From Stutzerimonas stutzeri RCH2 (GTDB taxonomy: Bacteria; Pseudomonadota; Gammaproteobacteria; Pseudomonadales; Pseudomonadaceae): 64,000 bases of DNA. Below the pieces are notes generated by a model. The model worked only from the letters and a program-made list of their open reading frames with translations. It did no database searches and was not told the origin of the DNA. Made by a program: the position numbers and the translations under genes. The stretch covers positions 2,046,001-2,110,000 of the forward strand of contig NC_019936.1 of assembly GCF_000327065.1 (NCBI RefSeq), read 5' to 3'. Below, in pieces: positions 17,694 through 27,599 of this stretch; within the stretch, counting starts at the first letter, position 1, and each line of letters begins with the position of its first letter.

Positions 17694-18725
17694 ATGTATA
17701 ACCTGGCCCGCCAGCTGTTGTTCAAGTTATCTCCGGAAACTTCCCATGAACTTTCCCTCGAGCTGATTGGCGCCGGTGGCCGTCTCGGGCTCAATGCGAT
17801 GTTGAGCAAATCTCCCGCCAGTCTGCCAGTGCGGGTAATGGGGCTGGACTTTCCAAACCCTGTAGGTTTGGCAGCCGGGCTCGACAAGAATGGCGAGGCC
17901 ATTCGCGGAATGTCGCAGTTGGGCTTCGGTTTCATCGAGGTGGGAACCGTGACGCCGCGCCCGCAACCGGGCAACCCGAAACCCAGGATCTTCCGCCTGC
18001 CCGAGGCAGAGGCGATCATCAATCGCATGGGTTTCAATAACCATGGTGTAGATGCGTTGCTGGCACGCGTTGAAGCCGCCAGGTTCAAGGGCGTACTCGG
18101 TATCAACATCGGCAAGAATTTCGATACCCCCGTCGAACGGGCCGACGAGGACTATCTGCTTTGTCTGGATAAGGTCTATCACCACGCCAGCTATGTCACC
18201 GTGAATGTCAGTTCGCCGAATACGCCGGGCTTGCGCAGCCTGCAGTTCGGCGATTCGCTCAAGAAGCTGCTCGACGCGCTGCGCTTGCGCCGCGAGGATC
18301 TGGAAATCATGCATGGCAAGCGTGTGCCGCTGGCCATCAAGATCGCTCCGGACATGACCGATGAGGAAACTGCATTGGTAGGCGAAGCGGTTTTTCAGGC
18401 GGGAATGGATGCGATCATCGCGACCAACACCACCCTCGGTCGTGAAGGGGTTGCCGGCCTGGCTTATGCCGATGAAGCCGGCGGCTTGTCGGGTGCACCC
18501 GTACGGGAAAAAAGCACTCACACGGTCAGGGTGCTGGCGCAGACTCTTGGTGGGCGACTGCCGATCATCGCCGTTGGCGGGATTACCGAGGGTCGCCATG
18601 CGGCGGAGAAAATCGAGGCGGGTGCCAGTCTGGTCCAGCTGTATTCGGGCTTTATCTACAAGGGACCGGCATTGATCCGCGAGGCGGTGGATGCCATCGC
18701 GGCGTTGCGCTCACAAGCGCGCTGA
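17694..18725 (+). CDS. pyrD: Dihydroorotate dehydrogenase (quinone), class 2
   Basis: The 343-residue enzyme oxidises dihydroorotate to orotate with FMN and quinone, the fourth step of pyrimidine synthesis, at the inner membrane. The N-terminal helical extension ([14 protein letters not shown]) is the membrane-associating region of class 2 enzymes. The core shows [11 protein letters not shown], the active-site [11 protein letters not shown] with the catalytic Ser, and the FMN phosphate-binding SGAP...LVQLYSGF. The length fits the family (E. coli 336). The gene is monocistronic or follows the DUF2835 gene; a T-poor hairpin lies just after the stop. Confidence 0.97.
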   Translation: MYNLARQLLFKLSPETSHELSLELIGAGGRLGLNAMLSKSPASLPVRVMGLDFPNPVGLAAGLDKNGEAIRGMSQLGFGFIEVGTVTPRPQPGNPKPRIFRLPEAEAIINRMGFNNHGVDALLARVEAARFKGVLGINIGKNFDTPVERADEDYLLCLDKVYHHASYVTVNVSSPNTPGLRSLQFGDSLKKLLDALRLRREDLEIMHGKRVPLAIKIAPDMTDEETALVGEAVFQAGMDAIIATNTTLGREGVAGLAYADEAGGLSGAPVREKSTHTVRVLAQTLGGRLPIIAVGGITEGRHAAEKIEAGASLVQLYSGFIYKGPALIREAVDAIAALRSQAR

Positions 18726-18737
18726 TGATTGTCGGAA

Positions 18738-18757
18738 GGGGCTCCTGTTGGAGCCCC
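18738..18757 (+). terminator. Hairpin between pyrD and rmf, weak terminator
   Basis: A perfect 8-bp stem, GGGGCTCC and GGAGCCCC, closes on a TGTT loop 13 bases after pyrD. There is no T tract on either side, so it may only stabilise mRNA ends of the two convergent genes. Confidence 0.5.
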
Positions 18758-18817
18758 TGGGCTGCTAGCCCGCCGCCCGGATAGGGCGTGCCGTACCAAG
18801 TCGGATGGATCGGTGAA

Positions 18818-19033
18818 TCAGCCGACCGCGTGAAGTTCGTTGAGTCTATGCAGACCGGCCGTGCCGGTCAGACCATCCCAGTTGTCGCCGCGACCCTCCC
18901 GCCAGCCGTTTATCCAGGCTTGGCGAACATTGGGATGCGAAAAAGGACAGAGGTCGCGAGATTTGCCATGTATGCCATGTTGATAACCGCGCAGAAATGC
19001 TCGTTCCATCGGATCACGCTTGAGTCTTCTCAT
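18818..19033 (-). CDS. rmf: Ribosome modulation factor
   Basis: The 71-residue basic protein binds the 30S/70S ribosome in stationary phase and promotes inactive 100S dimers. The core RDPMERAFLRGYQHGI and CPFSHPNVRQAWINGWREGR match RMF. It is longer than E. coli RMF (55) because of a C-terminal tail, as in other pseudomonads. The gene diverges from rlmL across a 356-base gap. A GAGGG ribosome-binding site lies nine bases before the ATG. Confidence 0.95.
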   Translation of the reverse strand: MRRLKRDPMERAFLRGYQHGIHGKSRDLCPFSHPNVRQAWINGWREGRGDNWDGLTGTAGLHRLNELHAVG

Positions 19034-19389
19034 TGGGTATTGCCCTCAGTGGTTGACTGGTGTTCCTGTGGCCTCATGGCGAGACCTGGCAGATAGACTG
19101 CCTATGAAGCGCGCTGCCGGCGTGGCGCACTTCGCCGACACCATTGCGATGCCGGCCTGAGTTGAGTTCTAACCCAATGCTGAAGGCGCTGGAATGATCG
19201 TTTTGTCATAAGTAGGTAACGAATCTATGGTTCTGCCCATAAGCCAGAATTACGCGGTAATCGGAGCGTGGAATTGAGCTCCTTCGCGGCGCTCTTGGCA
19301 TCATTTTCGTTACAGATTTTTCTTTTCTCTGCTGGGCCTGTTCCGACGAAAGGGTCGAAACGGTCTGAAGCACCTTTTGTGGAAACACC
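19034..19389 (+). other. 356-base intergenic region between rmf and rlmL
   Basis: No reading frame here looks coding on either strand. The stretch is AT-richer than its surroundings, especially 19196-19240 and 19300-19330, and must hold the divergent promoters of rmf and rlmL. I see no convincing -35/-10 pair and no operator that I would name. Confidence 0.6.
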
Positions 19390-21570
19390 ATGACCGACCG
19401 CCATGAACTGATCCTGACCTGCCCCAAAGGGCTCGAAGGTCTGCTGCTCGAGGAAGCCACCGCACTCGGACTGGAAGAAGCCCGCGAGCAGACATCTGCT
19501 ATTCGTGGATTCGGTGCGCTGGAGATCGCTTATCGGCTCTGCCTGTGGTCGCGACTGGCCAACCGCGTGTTGTTGGTGATCAGCCGTTTTCCTACGGTTG
19601 ATGCCGAGACGCTCTACCAGGGTGTTCACGCCGTCGACTGGGCGGACCATCTGCAGCCTGCCGGCAGCCTGGCGGTGGAGTTCAGTGGTCGCGGATCCGG
19701 CATCGACAACACCCATTTCGGCGCGCTCAAGGTCAAGGATGCCATCGTTGATCGCCTGCGCACCGCATCGGGCGAACGGCCTAGCATCGACAAGCTTGAC
19801 CCTGACTTGCGCGTGCATCTACGCCTCGACAAGGGGCAGGCGGTCCTTTCCCTGGACCTCTCCGGGCACAGCCTGCATCAGCGCGGCTATCGCCTGCAGC
19901 AGGGCGCCGCGCCGTTGAAGGAAAACCTTGCTGCCGCGATTCTGATCCGCGCGGGCTGGCCGCGTATCGCTGCTGCTGGCGGTGCGTTGACTGACCCCAT
20001 GTGCGGCGTCGGTACCTTCCTCGTAGAAGGAGCAATGATGGCGGCGGACATCGCACCGAATCTCAAGCGCGAACGCTGGGGATTCAGCGCCTGGCTCGGT
20101 CACGTACCAGCGATCTGGACCCGCCTGCACGCTGAAGCAGTGGCGCGCGCGGAGACCGGATTGGCCAAGCCCCCGCTGTGGATCCGCGGCTATGAGGCCG
20201 ACCCGCGATTGATCCAGCCAGGGCGCAACAACATCGAGCGTGCCGGTCTGGCCAGCTGGATCAAGGTTTATCAGGGCGATGTCGGCGATTTCGAACCGCG
20301 CCCGGACCAGAATCAGAAGGGCCTGGTCATTTGCAACCCACCATACGGCGAACGCCTGGGTGACGAGGCGAGCCTGCTTTATCTCTACCAGAATCTTGGC
20401 GAGCGTTTGCGCCAGGCGTGCCTTGGCTGGGAAGCTGCTGTATTCACCGCTGCGCCGGACCTCGGCAAGCGCATGGGCATTCGCAGCCACAAACAGTACG
20501 CATTCTGGAACGGCGCACTGCCGTGCAAGCTGCTGCTCATAAAGGTCGAACTGGACCAGTTCGTTACCGGTCAGCGCGGCGCCGCAAGCGAGGAAAGTAC
20601 GCAGCAACAGGCACCGGTCGAGCAGGCGCGCCTCAGCGAAGGCGGGCAGATGTTTGCCAATCGCTTGCAGAAGAACCTGCGTCAGCTTGGCAAATGGGCG
20701 CGTCGGGAGGGCATCGAGTGTTATCGGCTGTATGACGCCGATATGCCGGAGTACGCGCTGGCAATCGACCTCTACCGTGACTGGGTGCATGTGCAGGAGT
20801 ATGCGCCACCCCGTTCAATCGACCCGGATAAGGCCCAGGCTCGGCTACTCGATGCGTTGGCGGCCATTCCACAGGCCTTGGGGATTGCGCGGGAAAAGGT
20901 GGTGGTCAAGCGCCGGGAACGGCAGTCCGGCACGCGCCAGTACGAGCGTCAGGCCACTCAGGGCGAGTTTCTTGAGGTAGCCGAAGGCGGCGTCAAGCTA
21001 CTGGTCAATCTCACCGACTATCTCGATACCGGGTTGTTTCTCGACCATCGCCCGCTGCGCCTGCGTATTCAGCGCGAGGCGGCCGGAAAACGCTTTCTCA
21101 ACCTGTTCTGCTATACCGCTACCGCAACGGTGCACGCCGCGAAGGGTGGGGCGCGGAGCACCACCAGCGTCGATCTGTCGAAAACCTATCTTGACTGGGC
21201 GCGACGTAACCTTGCGCTGAATGGGCTTTCGGATCGGCAGCGACTGGAGCAGGGGGATGTAATGGCATGGCTGGAGGAGGATCGTGGCGAATACGATCTG
21301 ATCTTCATCGACCCGCCGACCTTCTCCAATTCAAAACGGATGGAAGGGGTGTTCGACGTTCAGCGCGATCATCTTGCGTTGCTCGATCTGGCCATGGCGC
21401 GGCTGGCGGCGGGCGGTACCCTGTACTTCTCCAACAACTTCCGCAAGTTCGTGCTCGACGCAGGTCTGAGTGATCGTTATGCGGTGGAGGAAATCACCGC
21501 CTCGACGCTGGATGAAGACTTCCGTCGCAATCCGCGAATCCACCGCGCCTGGAAGCTGCAGGCACGGTGA
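19390..21570 (+). CDS. rlmL: Bifunctional 23S rRNA methyltransferase RlmL/RlmK
   Basis: The 726-residue enzyme makes m2G2445 and m7G2069 in 23S rRNA. It has an N-terminal ferredoxin-like and THUMP region (to about residue 160), a first methyltransferase domain with DPMCGVGTF (near 199) and NPPYGER (near 315), and a second Rossmann domain with NLFCYTATATVHAAKGGA (near 571) and DPPTFSNSKRM (near 640). This is the fused RlmKL form of gammaproteobacteria (E. coli 702). It starts at ATG 19390, and its end faces dacB across a shared terminator. Confidence 0.96.
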   Translation: MTDRHELILTCPKGLEGLLLEEATALGLEEAREQTSAIRGFGALEIAYRLCLWSRLANRVLLVISRFPTVDAETLYQGVHAVDWADHLQPAGSLAVEFSGRGSGIDNTHFGALKVKDAIVDRLRTASGERPSIDKLDPDLRVHLRLDKGQAVLSLDLSGHSLHQRGYRLQQGAAPLKENLAAAILIRAGWPRIAAAGGALTDPMCGVGTFLVEGAMMAADIAPNLKRERWGFSAWLGHVPAIWTRLHAEAVARAETGLAKPPLWIRGYEADPRLIQPGRNNIERAGLASWIKVYQGDVGDFEPRPDQNQKGLVICNPPYGERLGDEASLLYLYQNLGERLRQACLGWEAAVFTAAPDLGKRMGIRSHKQYAFWNGALPCKLLLIKVELDQFVTGQRGAASEESTQQQAPVEQARLSEGGQMFANRLQKNLRQLGKWARREGIECYRLYDADMPEYALAIDLYRDWVHVQEYAPPRSIDPDKAQARLLDALAAIPQALGIAREKVVVKRRERQSGTRQYERQATQGEFLEVAEGGVKLLVNLTDYLDTGLFLDHRPLRLRIQREAAGKRFLNLFCYTATATVHAAKGGARSTTSVDLSKTYLDWARRNLALNGLSDRQRLEQGDVMAWLEEDRGEYDLIFIDPPTFSNSKRMEGVFDVQRDHLALLDLAMARLAAGGTLYFSNNFRKFVLDAGLSDRYAVEEITASTLDEDFRRNPRIHRAWKLQAR

Positions 21571-21576
21571 TCGCGT

Positions 21577-21604
21577 AAAGGGCAGGCCGCTGGGCCTGCC
21601 TTAC
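21577..21604 (+). terminator. Shared hairpin terminator of rlmL and dacB
   Basis: A perfect 8-bp stem GGCAGGCC / GGCCTGCC with GCTG loop (21581-21600) lies in the 39-base gap between the convergent stops, flanked by AAAG and TTAC. Confidence 0.65.
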
Positions 21605-21609
21605 GGTAC

Positions 21610-23067
21610 TCAGCGTTGCGCCGTGCTTTCGCTGCGCTGGTTGTACAGGCTGACCAGCACCTGGTCGAGAATCGACGAGGCACCCCAGGGACGCGGATGG
21701 TTGAGGATGGCCACGACCGCCCAGACGTTGCCATCACCGTCGCGACTGTATCCGGCAATGGCGCGGACATTGTTCAGCGTTCCGGTCTTCACATGTGCCT
21801 TGCCTGCGACGGGCGTATTACGTAGCCGCTTGCGCATGGTGCCGTCCACGGCAGCCAGCGGCATCGACGAGATAAATTCGGCAGCGTACGGGCTGCGCCA
21901 GGCGGCCTGCAGCAGGTTGCCAAACTCCCTGGCGCTGACGCGCTCGGCGCGGGAAAGTCCCGAGCCATTCTCGATCACCAGATGCGGGGAGATCAGTCCT
22001 TTCTTGGCTAGCCACTGGCGAATGACCCGCTGCGCCGCCTTGGCGTCGTCGGCGTCCGCTTCGTTGCGGAACGTCGCGCCCAGACTCAAGAACAGCTGCT
22101 TGGCCATGGTGTTGTTGCTGTACTTGTTGATGTCACGAATGATCTCGGTTAGATCGGGCGAATAGGCCCTTGCCAGCAGTCGTGCACTGCTGGGCACTTG
22201 AGCCACGCGGTCGCGGCCGAGAATGCTGCCGCCGAGTTCAGCCCAAATCGCGCGAACCGCACCTGCGGCATAACGCTCGTGATCCAGCAGGGAAAGGTAG
22301 GTCTGGGCGCTGCAGCCAGCGGCGAGCTTGCCGGTGACCACTACGGTCACGCCGTCGCCGTCCGCTACCGGGTTGTAGAGTACCTCCGGCCAGCCTGGAC
22401 ATTTGGCTGCAGGCAGCGCCTGTACGCGGTTGTCGATGCGCACGCTGGCAATGGGCGGCTCGACCGCGATGTTCACCTTGCCGCCATCGTTGCGCACGAT
22501 GAAGCGCAGCGCCTTCAGATTGACCAGTAACGAATCCGGTCCGACCAGAAAGGGCTTGTTCTGGTCCCCGCCGTCGTCATCGAATACCGGCAGCTCGGGT
22601 TGAACGAAGTGGCTGCGATCAAGCACCAGGTCGCCGGTCACTTTGTTCACGCCGTTAGCGCGAAGATCCCGCAGCAGCAGCCAGAGCTTCTCCATGTTCA
22701 GCTTGGGATCGCCACCGCCCTTGAGGTAGAGGTTGCCGTTGAGGGTGCCGTCCACCAGAGGACCGTCTGCATAGAACTCGGTCTTCCATTGGTGGTTCGG
22801 ACCTAGCAGTTCGAGCGCGGCATAGGTGGTAACCAGCTTCATGGTCGAGGCCGGATTAACCGAAACATCGGCGTTGATGAAGGTTGGCGCTGCCTTGCCG
22901 GTCAGCGGCAGCATGACTACCGATAGCGCGTCGTTGTTGATCTTGTTCGCTTTGAGCGCCTGCTCGACCCGGGTAGGGAGAGTCTGATTTACCCCTGCAG
23001 CAACGGCGGGCAAGGTCACCGGCAAGGCAAGAATGGCGAAGGTAATGCCGCGGAGGATTCGGTTCAT
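21610..23067 (-). CDS. dacB: D-alanyl-D-alanine carboxypeptidase/endopeptidase PBP4
   Basis: The 485-residue periplasmic enzyme trims and cleaves peptidoglycan peptides. It has a signal peptide (cleavage near AVAAG, residue 25), the catalytic S74-T-M-K77 motif, a large inserted domain, the second motif SNN (in KYSNNTMAK) and the KTG triad in VKTGTLNN. Length matches DacB (E. coli 477). I start at ATG 23067, which begins the signal peptide; an upstream in-frame ATG would add eight residues. It diverges from yggL. Confidence 0.95.
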   Translation of the reverse strand: MNRILRGITFAILALPVTLPAVAAGVNQTLPTRVEQALKANKINNDALSVVMLPLTGKAAPTFINADVSVNPASTMKLVTTYAALELLGPNHQWKTEFYADGPLVDGTLNGNLYLKGGGDPKLNMEKLWLLLRDLRANGVNKVTGDLVLDRSHFVQPELPVFDDDGGDQNKPFLVGPDSLLVNLKALRFIVRNDGGKVNIAVEPPIASVRIDNRVQALPAAKCPGWPEVLYNPVADGDGVTVVVTGKLAAGCSAQTYLSLLDHERYAAGAVRAIWAELGGSILGRDRVAQVPSSARLLARAYSPDLTEIIRDINKYSNNTMAKQLFLSLGATFRNEADADDAKAAQRVIRQWLAKKGLISPHLVIENGSGLSRAERVSAREFGNLLQAAWRSPYAAEFISSMPLAAVDGTMRKRLRNTPVAGKAHVKTGTLNNVRAIAGYSRDGDGNVWAVVAILNHPRPWGASSILDQVLVSLYNQRSESTAQR

Positions 23068-23339
23068 GTACGAGCACCTCTGGGCAAACACAGGGAGCTG
23101 CTGGCAATTCGGTTTGACATGGGTTTCCCACTGCTCTTAGGGAAGAAGTGCGGCCATTATGCCCGCGCTGTAGCGGCGCAGTGCCTCTATCCGATAAGCG
23201 TAGCTGCGGTATATGGGTTACTGCAAAGAGATATACGTGGCTCGGGTCCTCTAGCGCCACGGTCCATCACCGGTCATCGCCTTGGCACGGGTTTCTGTTA
23301 GAGTGCGCGCCGTCATCAAGTAGAAAAAGGATCGCTCCA

Positions 23340-23684
23340 ATGGCTACCAATCGTTCGCGTCGCCTGCGCAAGAAACTCTGTGTCGATGAGTTCCAGGAAC
23401 TGGGCTTCGAGGTCAATCTCACCTATCGCGAAGGGATCGAAAGCAAGGCCGTGGATGACTTCCTCGAAGCGTTCATCGATGAAGCGATGGAAGCTAACGA
23501 ACTCGGCTACATCGGCGGTGAAGATTACGGTTTCGTGTGCCTCGGCCGCCGCGGTTCGGTCAGCGAAGAGCAGCGGGCGACGGTGGATGCCTGGCTCAAG
23601 GGCCGCAACGAGCTGGCTGAGTACAGCGTCAGCCCACTGATGGATGTGTGGTACCCGGAAAACCCGATCAGGGCTGAGAAGTAG
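23340..23684 (+). CDS. YggL family 50S ribosome-binding protein
   Basis: The 114-residue protein begins ATNRSRRLRKKLCVDEFQ, the typical start of the YggL/DUF469 family, which includes a protein reported to bind the 50S subunit. The rest is acidic with conserved GGEDYGFVC. An AAAGGATC-type ribosome-binding site precedes ATG 23340. Its 3' end overlaps the end of the convergent FUSC-like gene by 17 bases. Confidence 0.88.
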   Translation: MATNRSRRLRKKLCVDEFQELGFEVNLTYREGIESKAVDDFLEAFIDEAMEANELGYIGGEDYGFVCLGRRGSVSEEQRATVDAWLKGRNELAEYSVSPLMDVWYPENPIRAEK

Positions 23685-24759
23685 TCTGCTCGTCTGATCG
23701 CTGTGCTGCCAGCTGGGCCTTCCTGCGTGAACGCCTGGCCAGCAGCATCTGCAGCAGATGCATCAACGTGGCGATGAGCAGCGCGACGCCTACGCCGATA
23801 GCGGCGTTTATGAGACGAATCTGCGGGAGATTCCAATCCTGAGCCAGCGTTTCTGCCAGCAGCAGGAACAGCAGGGTGGTCTGCAATACGAACAATCCGT
23901 AGTGATTAGCCTGGAATGCCCTGCCCAGCACCACCAGTGGCAGCAGAATCATCACCATCAGCGGTGGATCGGCCAGGCCGTGACCGATGTAGATCAGAAT
24001 CGCCGCTGCCGCCAAAATCCCCAGACTTGCTTGAAGCGCCCGCACCAGGCTGCGCTCCAGATCCATCTGCAGCGTGGTGAACACGGCCAGCGTCAACCAA
24101 TAGCCTCTCGGCAGCGATGCCATATTGACGATCACCCCACCGATTGCGCCGGCCAGCGTGTAGGTCAATGCATGCACTCGCCATTGCCGGATGGGCGTGC
24201 GCCGCGCATGCCGGCGTAGCACGCGCAGAATGCTCATCAATCGCGGCATGTATGGCCACATCCGCAGCCCGTGCATCCCGCGCATGCCGAATGCGAGCAA
24301 AGTGACCCAGAGGCCACCGAGAGCAAAGAGCACAGCAATCGCGTAGGGATTATTGAACTCACCGATGCCATATTGGCCCTGGCCTAGACAAAGGCAGATC
24401 GCCAAGCCGATTCCGAGCTTTCCTGCTTCGCTGCCGTAGCGCTGCAGCCAGGCCAGCAGCAAACCGTAGAACGCGAACAGTCCGAGACTGATCAATGGGT
24501 GGGTCGCGGACCAAAAACCGAGTCCGGCACTACCGGCGCCCAATGCGATGAGCAACAGCATACGCAACATGCCGAATCGGTGAAGCGGGTTGGCTTTGGC
24601 TGCCTGAAATGCGCCCACGGTCGCCCAGAGGAAGCCCGGATGACCACTGAAGAGCCCGAGCAGCAAGGGCAGGGCACAACCGAAGCCGGCGACCATGGCG
24701 GCACCCCAGGCGGGACGCCCAGGATGCCAATGGATGCTTTGTCGCAACAGGCGCTTCAT
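23668..24759 (-). CDS. FUSC-like inner membrane protein
   Basis: The 363-residue protein has two groups of hydrophobic helices (residues about 18-165 and 200-345) separated by a basic loop with RRHARRTPIRQWR. This two-block layout and the segment LPRGYWLTLAVFTTLQMD are typical of the FUSC/aromatic acid exporter-like superfamily (fusaric acid resistance, YccS-like). The substrate is unknown; no membrane-fusion or outer-membrane partner gene is nearby. It lies five bases downstream of dgt and is probably in its operon. Confidence 0.78.
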   Translation of the reverse strand: MKRLLRQSIHWHPGRPAWGAAMVAGFGCALPLLLGLFSGHPGFLWATVGAFQAAKANPLHRFGMLRMLLLIALGAGSAGLGFWSATHPLISLGLFAFYGLLLAWLQRYGSEAGKLGIGLAICLCLGQGQYGIGEFNNPYAIAVLFALGGLWVTLLAFGMRGMHGLRMWPYMPRLMSILRVLRRHARRTPIRQWRVHALTYTLAGAIGGVIVNMASLPRGYWLTLAVFTTLQMDLERSLVRALQASLGILAAAAILIYIGHGLADPPLMVMILLPLVVLGRAFQANHYGLFVLQTTLLFLLLAETLAQDWNLPQIRLINAAIGVGVALLIATLMHLLQMLLARRSRRKAQLAAQRSDEQTTSQP

Positions 24760-24764
24760 GATGA

Positions 24765-26117
24765 TCAGACCGGGCTGGAGCGGCCGGTCATTTCACCTGC
24801 CATCTCCGTAGCGTAGCTGTCGGTCATGCCTGCAATGAAGTCGATCATGCGCAGGAATGACTGATAGAGCGGCAGCTCCGGGGAGGGCGCGCTTCTGCCC
24901 AGCAGGTCAAGGATTCGCTGGTTCTTGAACGAAGGGGTTCCGCCACGATGTTGTTCCAGCGCTGCTCCACAAAACGCGTTGAGCAATATTTCCAAAGTTG
25001 TGTAGGCGCCGATCTCGTGCAGGGTTTTGCGCTTGTCCTGAAAAATCTTTTGCCGGGCCATCGCCTTTGCCTGCAATACGCACTCCTTGGCTGGGCCGTG
25101 CATGTGCTCGACCAGATCGCCATGCAGCTCACCGCGGAGCAGAGCGCTTTGCTGCTCCACGAACGCACCGGCTGCTGCATTGGTCAGGTGTTCGATTGCC
25201 TTGCCACGTAGGATCGCCAACTTGCGCCGCCTGGAATCCCGAGGGCCGAGCTGGCGATAAGTCTCTGGAATGTCATCACCTACCAGTGCCAGCAGCAGTG
25301 CCTCTACCTCGGAGTATTCCAGCAACTCCATCTCCAGGCCGTCTTCGAGATCGATCAGGCCGTAGCAGATGTCATCTGCCGCTTCCATAAGATAGACGAG
25401 GGGGTGGCGCGCCCAGCGCTGTTCGGCAACTTGCGGCAGATCCAGCTTCTGTGCGATCTGTTCCAGCAATGGCCGCTCGTTCTGGTAACAGCCGAACTTG
25501 TGTTTCTTGTACCCCAGCGCCTCAGCGTGGCGGGACGTCCATGGGTACTTTAAGTAGGTGCCGAGGGTGGCATAGGTCAGCCGCGTGCCTCCGTCGAACT
25601 GGTGATATTCCAGTTGTGTCAGTACGCGAAAACCTTGGGCGTTACCTTCGAAATTGAGGAAGTCAGCACGCTGCGCGTCGCTCATGTCATCAAGCCATCC
25701 ACGGCCTGCGGCCTGTTGAAACCAACAGCGGATGGCATCTTCGCCGGAATGCCCGAAGGGAGGGTTGCCAATGTCGTGGGCCAGGCAAGCCGACTGCACG
25801 ATCATGCCGAGGTCCGCAGGGCTGCACCATTCAGGCAGATCGTCGCGCAGTACTTCACCGACGCGCATGCCCAGCGACCGTCCTACGCAGCTGACTTCCA
25901 GGGAGTGGGTCAGGCGAGTATGAATATGGTCGTTGCTGGAAACCGGGTGAACCTGGGTTTTGCGCCCGAGCCGGCGAAAGGCCCCGGAAAAAATGATGCG
26001 ATCATGGTCCTTATGGAACGGACTGCGGCCAAGTTCGTCACCACTATGAGCGGACTTGCCGAGTCGTTCGCGAGTAAGCAGCGTGTGCCAGTCCAAAGAC
26101 CATCTCCCTATTGCCAT
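24765..26117 (-). CDS. dgt: dGTPase-like deoxyguanosine triphosphate triphosphohydrolase
   Basis: The 450-residue HD-domain phosphohydrolase converts dNTPs to nucleosides and triphosphate. The metal-binding residues are visible as H71 ([10 protein letters not shown]), H114-D115 ([16 protein letters not shown]) and a later Asp in the [13 protein letters not shown] segment. The length fits the shorter Dgt subfamily found in Pseudomonas (E. coli Dgt is 505). The N-terminus [10 protein letters not shown] is conserved in the family. It leads a two-gene unit with the FUSC-like protein. Confidence 0.93.
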   Translation of the reverse strand: MAIGRWSLDWHTLLTRERLGKSAHSGDELGRSPFHKDHDRIIFSGAFRRLGRKTQVHPVSSNDHIHTRLTHSLEVSCVGRSLGMRVGEVLRDDLPEWCSPADLGMIVQSACLAHDIGNPPFGHSGEDAIRCWFQQAAGRGWLDDMSDAQRADFLNFEGNAQGFRVLTQLEYHQFDGGTRLTYATLGTYLKYPWTSRHAEALGYKKHKFGCYQNERPLLEQIAQKLDLPQVAEQRWARHPLVYLMEAADDICYGLIDLEDGLEMELLEYSEVEALLLALVGDDIPETYRQLGPRDSRRRKLAILRGKAIEHLTNAAAGAFVEQQSALLRGELHGDLVEHMHGPAKECVLQAKAMARQKIFQDKRKTLHEIGAYTTLEILLNAFCGAALEQHRGGTPSFKNQRILDLLGRSAPSPELPLYQSFLRMIDFIAGMTDSYATEMAGEMTGRSSPV

Positions 26118-26259
26118 TAGCGGGCTGGTGCAAAACTACCATAACTGCTCAGCGCTGATCGGTATTAACGTATCGGCGCCGAGCGGACGCCACCGCGCGT
26201 CCCGCTTCCGCCTGCGGGCGGAGAAGGAATCGCGCTGGTTTTGTGGGGGATTCAGTGTG

Positions 26260-26580
26260 CTAGTGCAGCTTTTCCCGTAGCTTTTGCTGGCCCTTGATCA
26301 GCGGATACAGCGTTAACGCTACACGAGCCAACTTGCCTACCTTACCCATCCGGCGGCCAAACAAGGCGAGTACCACCGTGGCGGCCACCATCAATGGGCC
26401 TTTACTCGAGGACGGCTCAGAGGGTGAGCGCCGCGAAGTTACGAAGTTCTTAATCTGATGCAATGGATGAGAAAGCGGCTGCGCATGATAGAGCATCTGT
26501 TGGCGGTGCATCTCCATTCGCAGGCGCACAAGATCCTTGCGCATGCTCAGCTCATTCGCTGTGCTTAATGGACGGCTCAT
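26260..26580 (-). CDS. YqjK-like small membrane-associated protein
   Basis: This 106-residue protein starts at ATG 26580, overlapping the stop of the YqjE-like gene by four bases. The N-terminal half is helical and charged (LRMEMHRQQMLYHAQPL), and one hydrophobic stretch follows (GPLMVAATVVLALFG, about residues 61-75). By position and composition it is the third member of a YqjD-YqjE-YqjK type operon. Function unknown. Confidence 0.75.
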   Translation of the reverse strand: MSRPLSTANELSMRKDLVRLRMEMHRQQMLYHAQPLSHPLHQIKNFVTSRRSPSEPSSSKGPLMVAATVVLALFGRRMGKVGKLARVALTLYPLIKGQQKLREKLH

Positions 26581-26957
26581 GGCAATAAACGCTCCCGGTT
26601 GCGCTCCAATTCTTCGAGGGTCGCCTGAAACGGTGCTGCACATTGCTTTGCAAGCGCGATGGCGCGGCTGATGCAGACACCCATTACAACCGCATAGATA
26701 GCACACAGGGTCAGGATTGCCGCGATCCTGTGGGTATCCCAGAACGCGATAACGATCGCAGCTGAAAGACCAACCAGAATCAACAGACCAAGAATGAGAC
26801 TGACGCCCGCCAGCAGAAACAGCCGGAACGTCCGCGCTTTCTCTTCCTGTACCTCGATGCCGACAAGCTCTAGGTGCCCTTGCAGCAGACCGACAAACGC
26901 GCCGCCCAGCTTCTTCAGCGATGGCTTAGGCGCCTCAGCGCCGGGCTTTGCTTCCAT
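26577..26957 (-). CDS. YqjE-like phage holin family membrane protein
   Basis: The 126-residue protein has two adjacent membrane helices (about residues 41-69 and 76-98) after an amphipathic helix containing LLQGHLELVGIEVQEEK, as in the YqjE / holin III-like family. I choose ATG 26957 because GGGAGAG lies six bases before it; ATG 26972 lacks such a site. It is translationally coupled to the genes on both sides in an operon of stress-induced membrane proteins. Despite the family name there is no phage context. Confidence 0.85.
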   Translation of the reverse strand: MEAKPGAEAPKPSLKKLGGAFVGLLQGHLELVGIEVQEEKARTFRLFLLAGVSLILGLLILVGLSAAIVIAFWDTHRIAAILTLCAIYAVVMGVCISRAIALAKQCAAPFQATLEELERNRERLLP

Positions 26958-26971
26958 TGGTAGCTCTCCCA

Positions 26972-27373
26972 TCAACGACGTGTAATCAGACCCAGCAGAA
27001 AACCAACACCGGCAGCGATGCCGATCGACTGCCACGGATGCGTATGCACGTACTCTTCCGTGCACTGGATGGCGGCCTGCCCTTGATCGCGCATAGAGCC
27101 CTCACGCTCTTTGAGCATCTCCCGGGCCTTCGCGATGTTCGCGTTGATCTTGCTGCGCAGTTCTTCGGTCTGGCCGCCAGCGGTTTCCTGGGTATGCTTA
27201 AGTAGTCGCTCGGTGTCGCCGATCAAAGTGTGGAACTCCTCGATCAGGGCGTTTTGCGCTGCCTGTAGATTGCGTCGGTGGGCCGATGTATCGATCAGGG
27301 GGCGGGTGCTCCCAGCAGGCCCCTCGGGGATAGGGGTATTGTCGCTGGTGCCGAAGGTGGATTCGGTAGACAT
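26972..27373 (-). CDS. YqjD/ElaB-type DUF883 membrane-anchored protein
   Basis: The 133-residue protein is mostly one long amphipathic helix (residues about 35-105) ending in a glycine-rich membrane segment, SIGIAAGVGFLLGLITRR. This is the DUF883 arrangement of YqjD and ElaB, inner membrane proteins that associate with ribosomes in stationary phase in E. coli. It leads the three-gene unit. An AGGAGC site lies before ATG 27373. About 170 bases of untranslated leader separate it from the oprD terminator. Confidence 0.88.
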   Translation of the reverse strand: MSTESTFGTSDNTPIPEGPAGSTRPLIDTSAHRRNLQAAQNALIEEFHTLIGDTERLLKHTQETAGGQTEELRSKINANIAKAREMLKEREGSMRDQGQAAIQCTEEYVHTHPWQSIGIAAGVGFLLGLITRR

Positions 27374-27543
27374 TCGCAGCTCCTTCTTGAAACTCGCAGG
27401 GACAGAAGGTCCCGTTGCCTCAGGTTTCGAGCGCGGAGTCGTTGTAAAGGTTCCCCGTTTCGTTACTGCAGCGGAAAGGGCTTGCGTCGCAGTTAGAAAC
27501 GTACTGCAGCAGACAATGCAGCAGACAAGCCACCAAACTGCCG

Positions 27544-27575
27544 GCAAAAGAAAACCCGCCGAAGCGGGTTTTCTT
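27544..27575 (-). terminator. Terminator of the OprD-family porin gene
   Basis: On the minus strand AAAACCCGC and GCGGGTTTT pair around a TTCG-type loop (27551-27572), followed by TTTTCTTTT. It lies 25 bases after the porin stop. Confidence 0.85.
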
Positions 27576-27599
27576 ATTACTACACCATACCTACCGCTA

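Noticed and set aside
26577..26957. Holin-like annotation suggesting prophage
   Set aside because: The gene is in a YqjD/E/K-type chromosomal operon and no lysozyme, tail or integrase gene is near.
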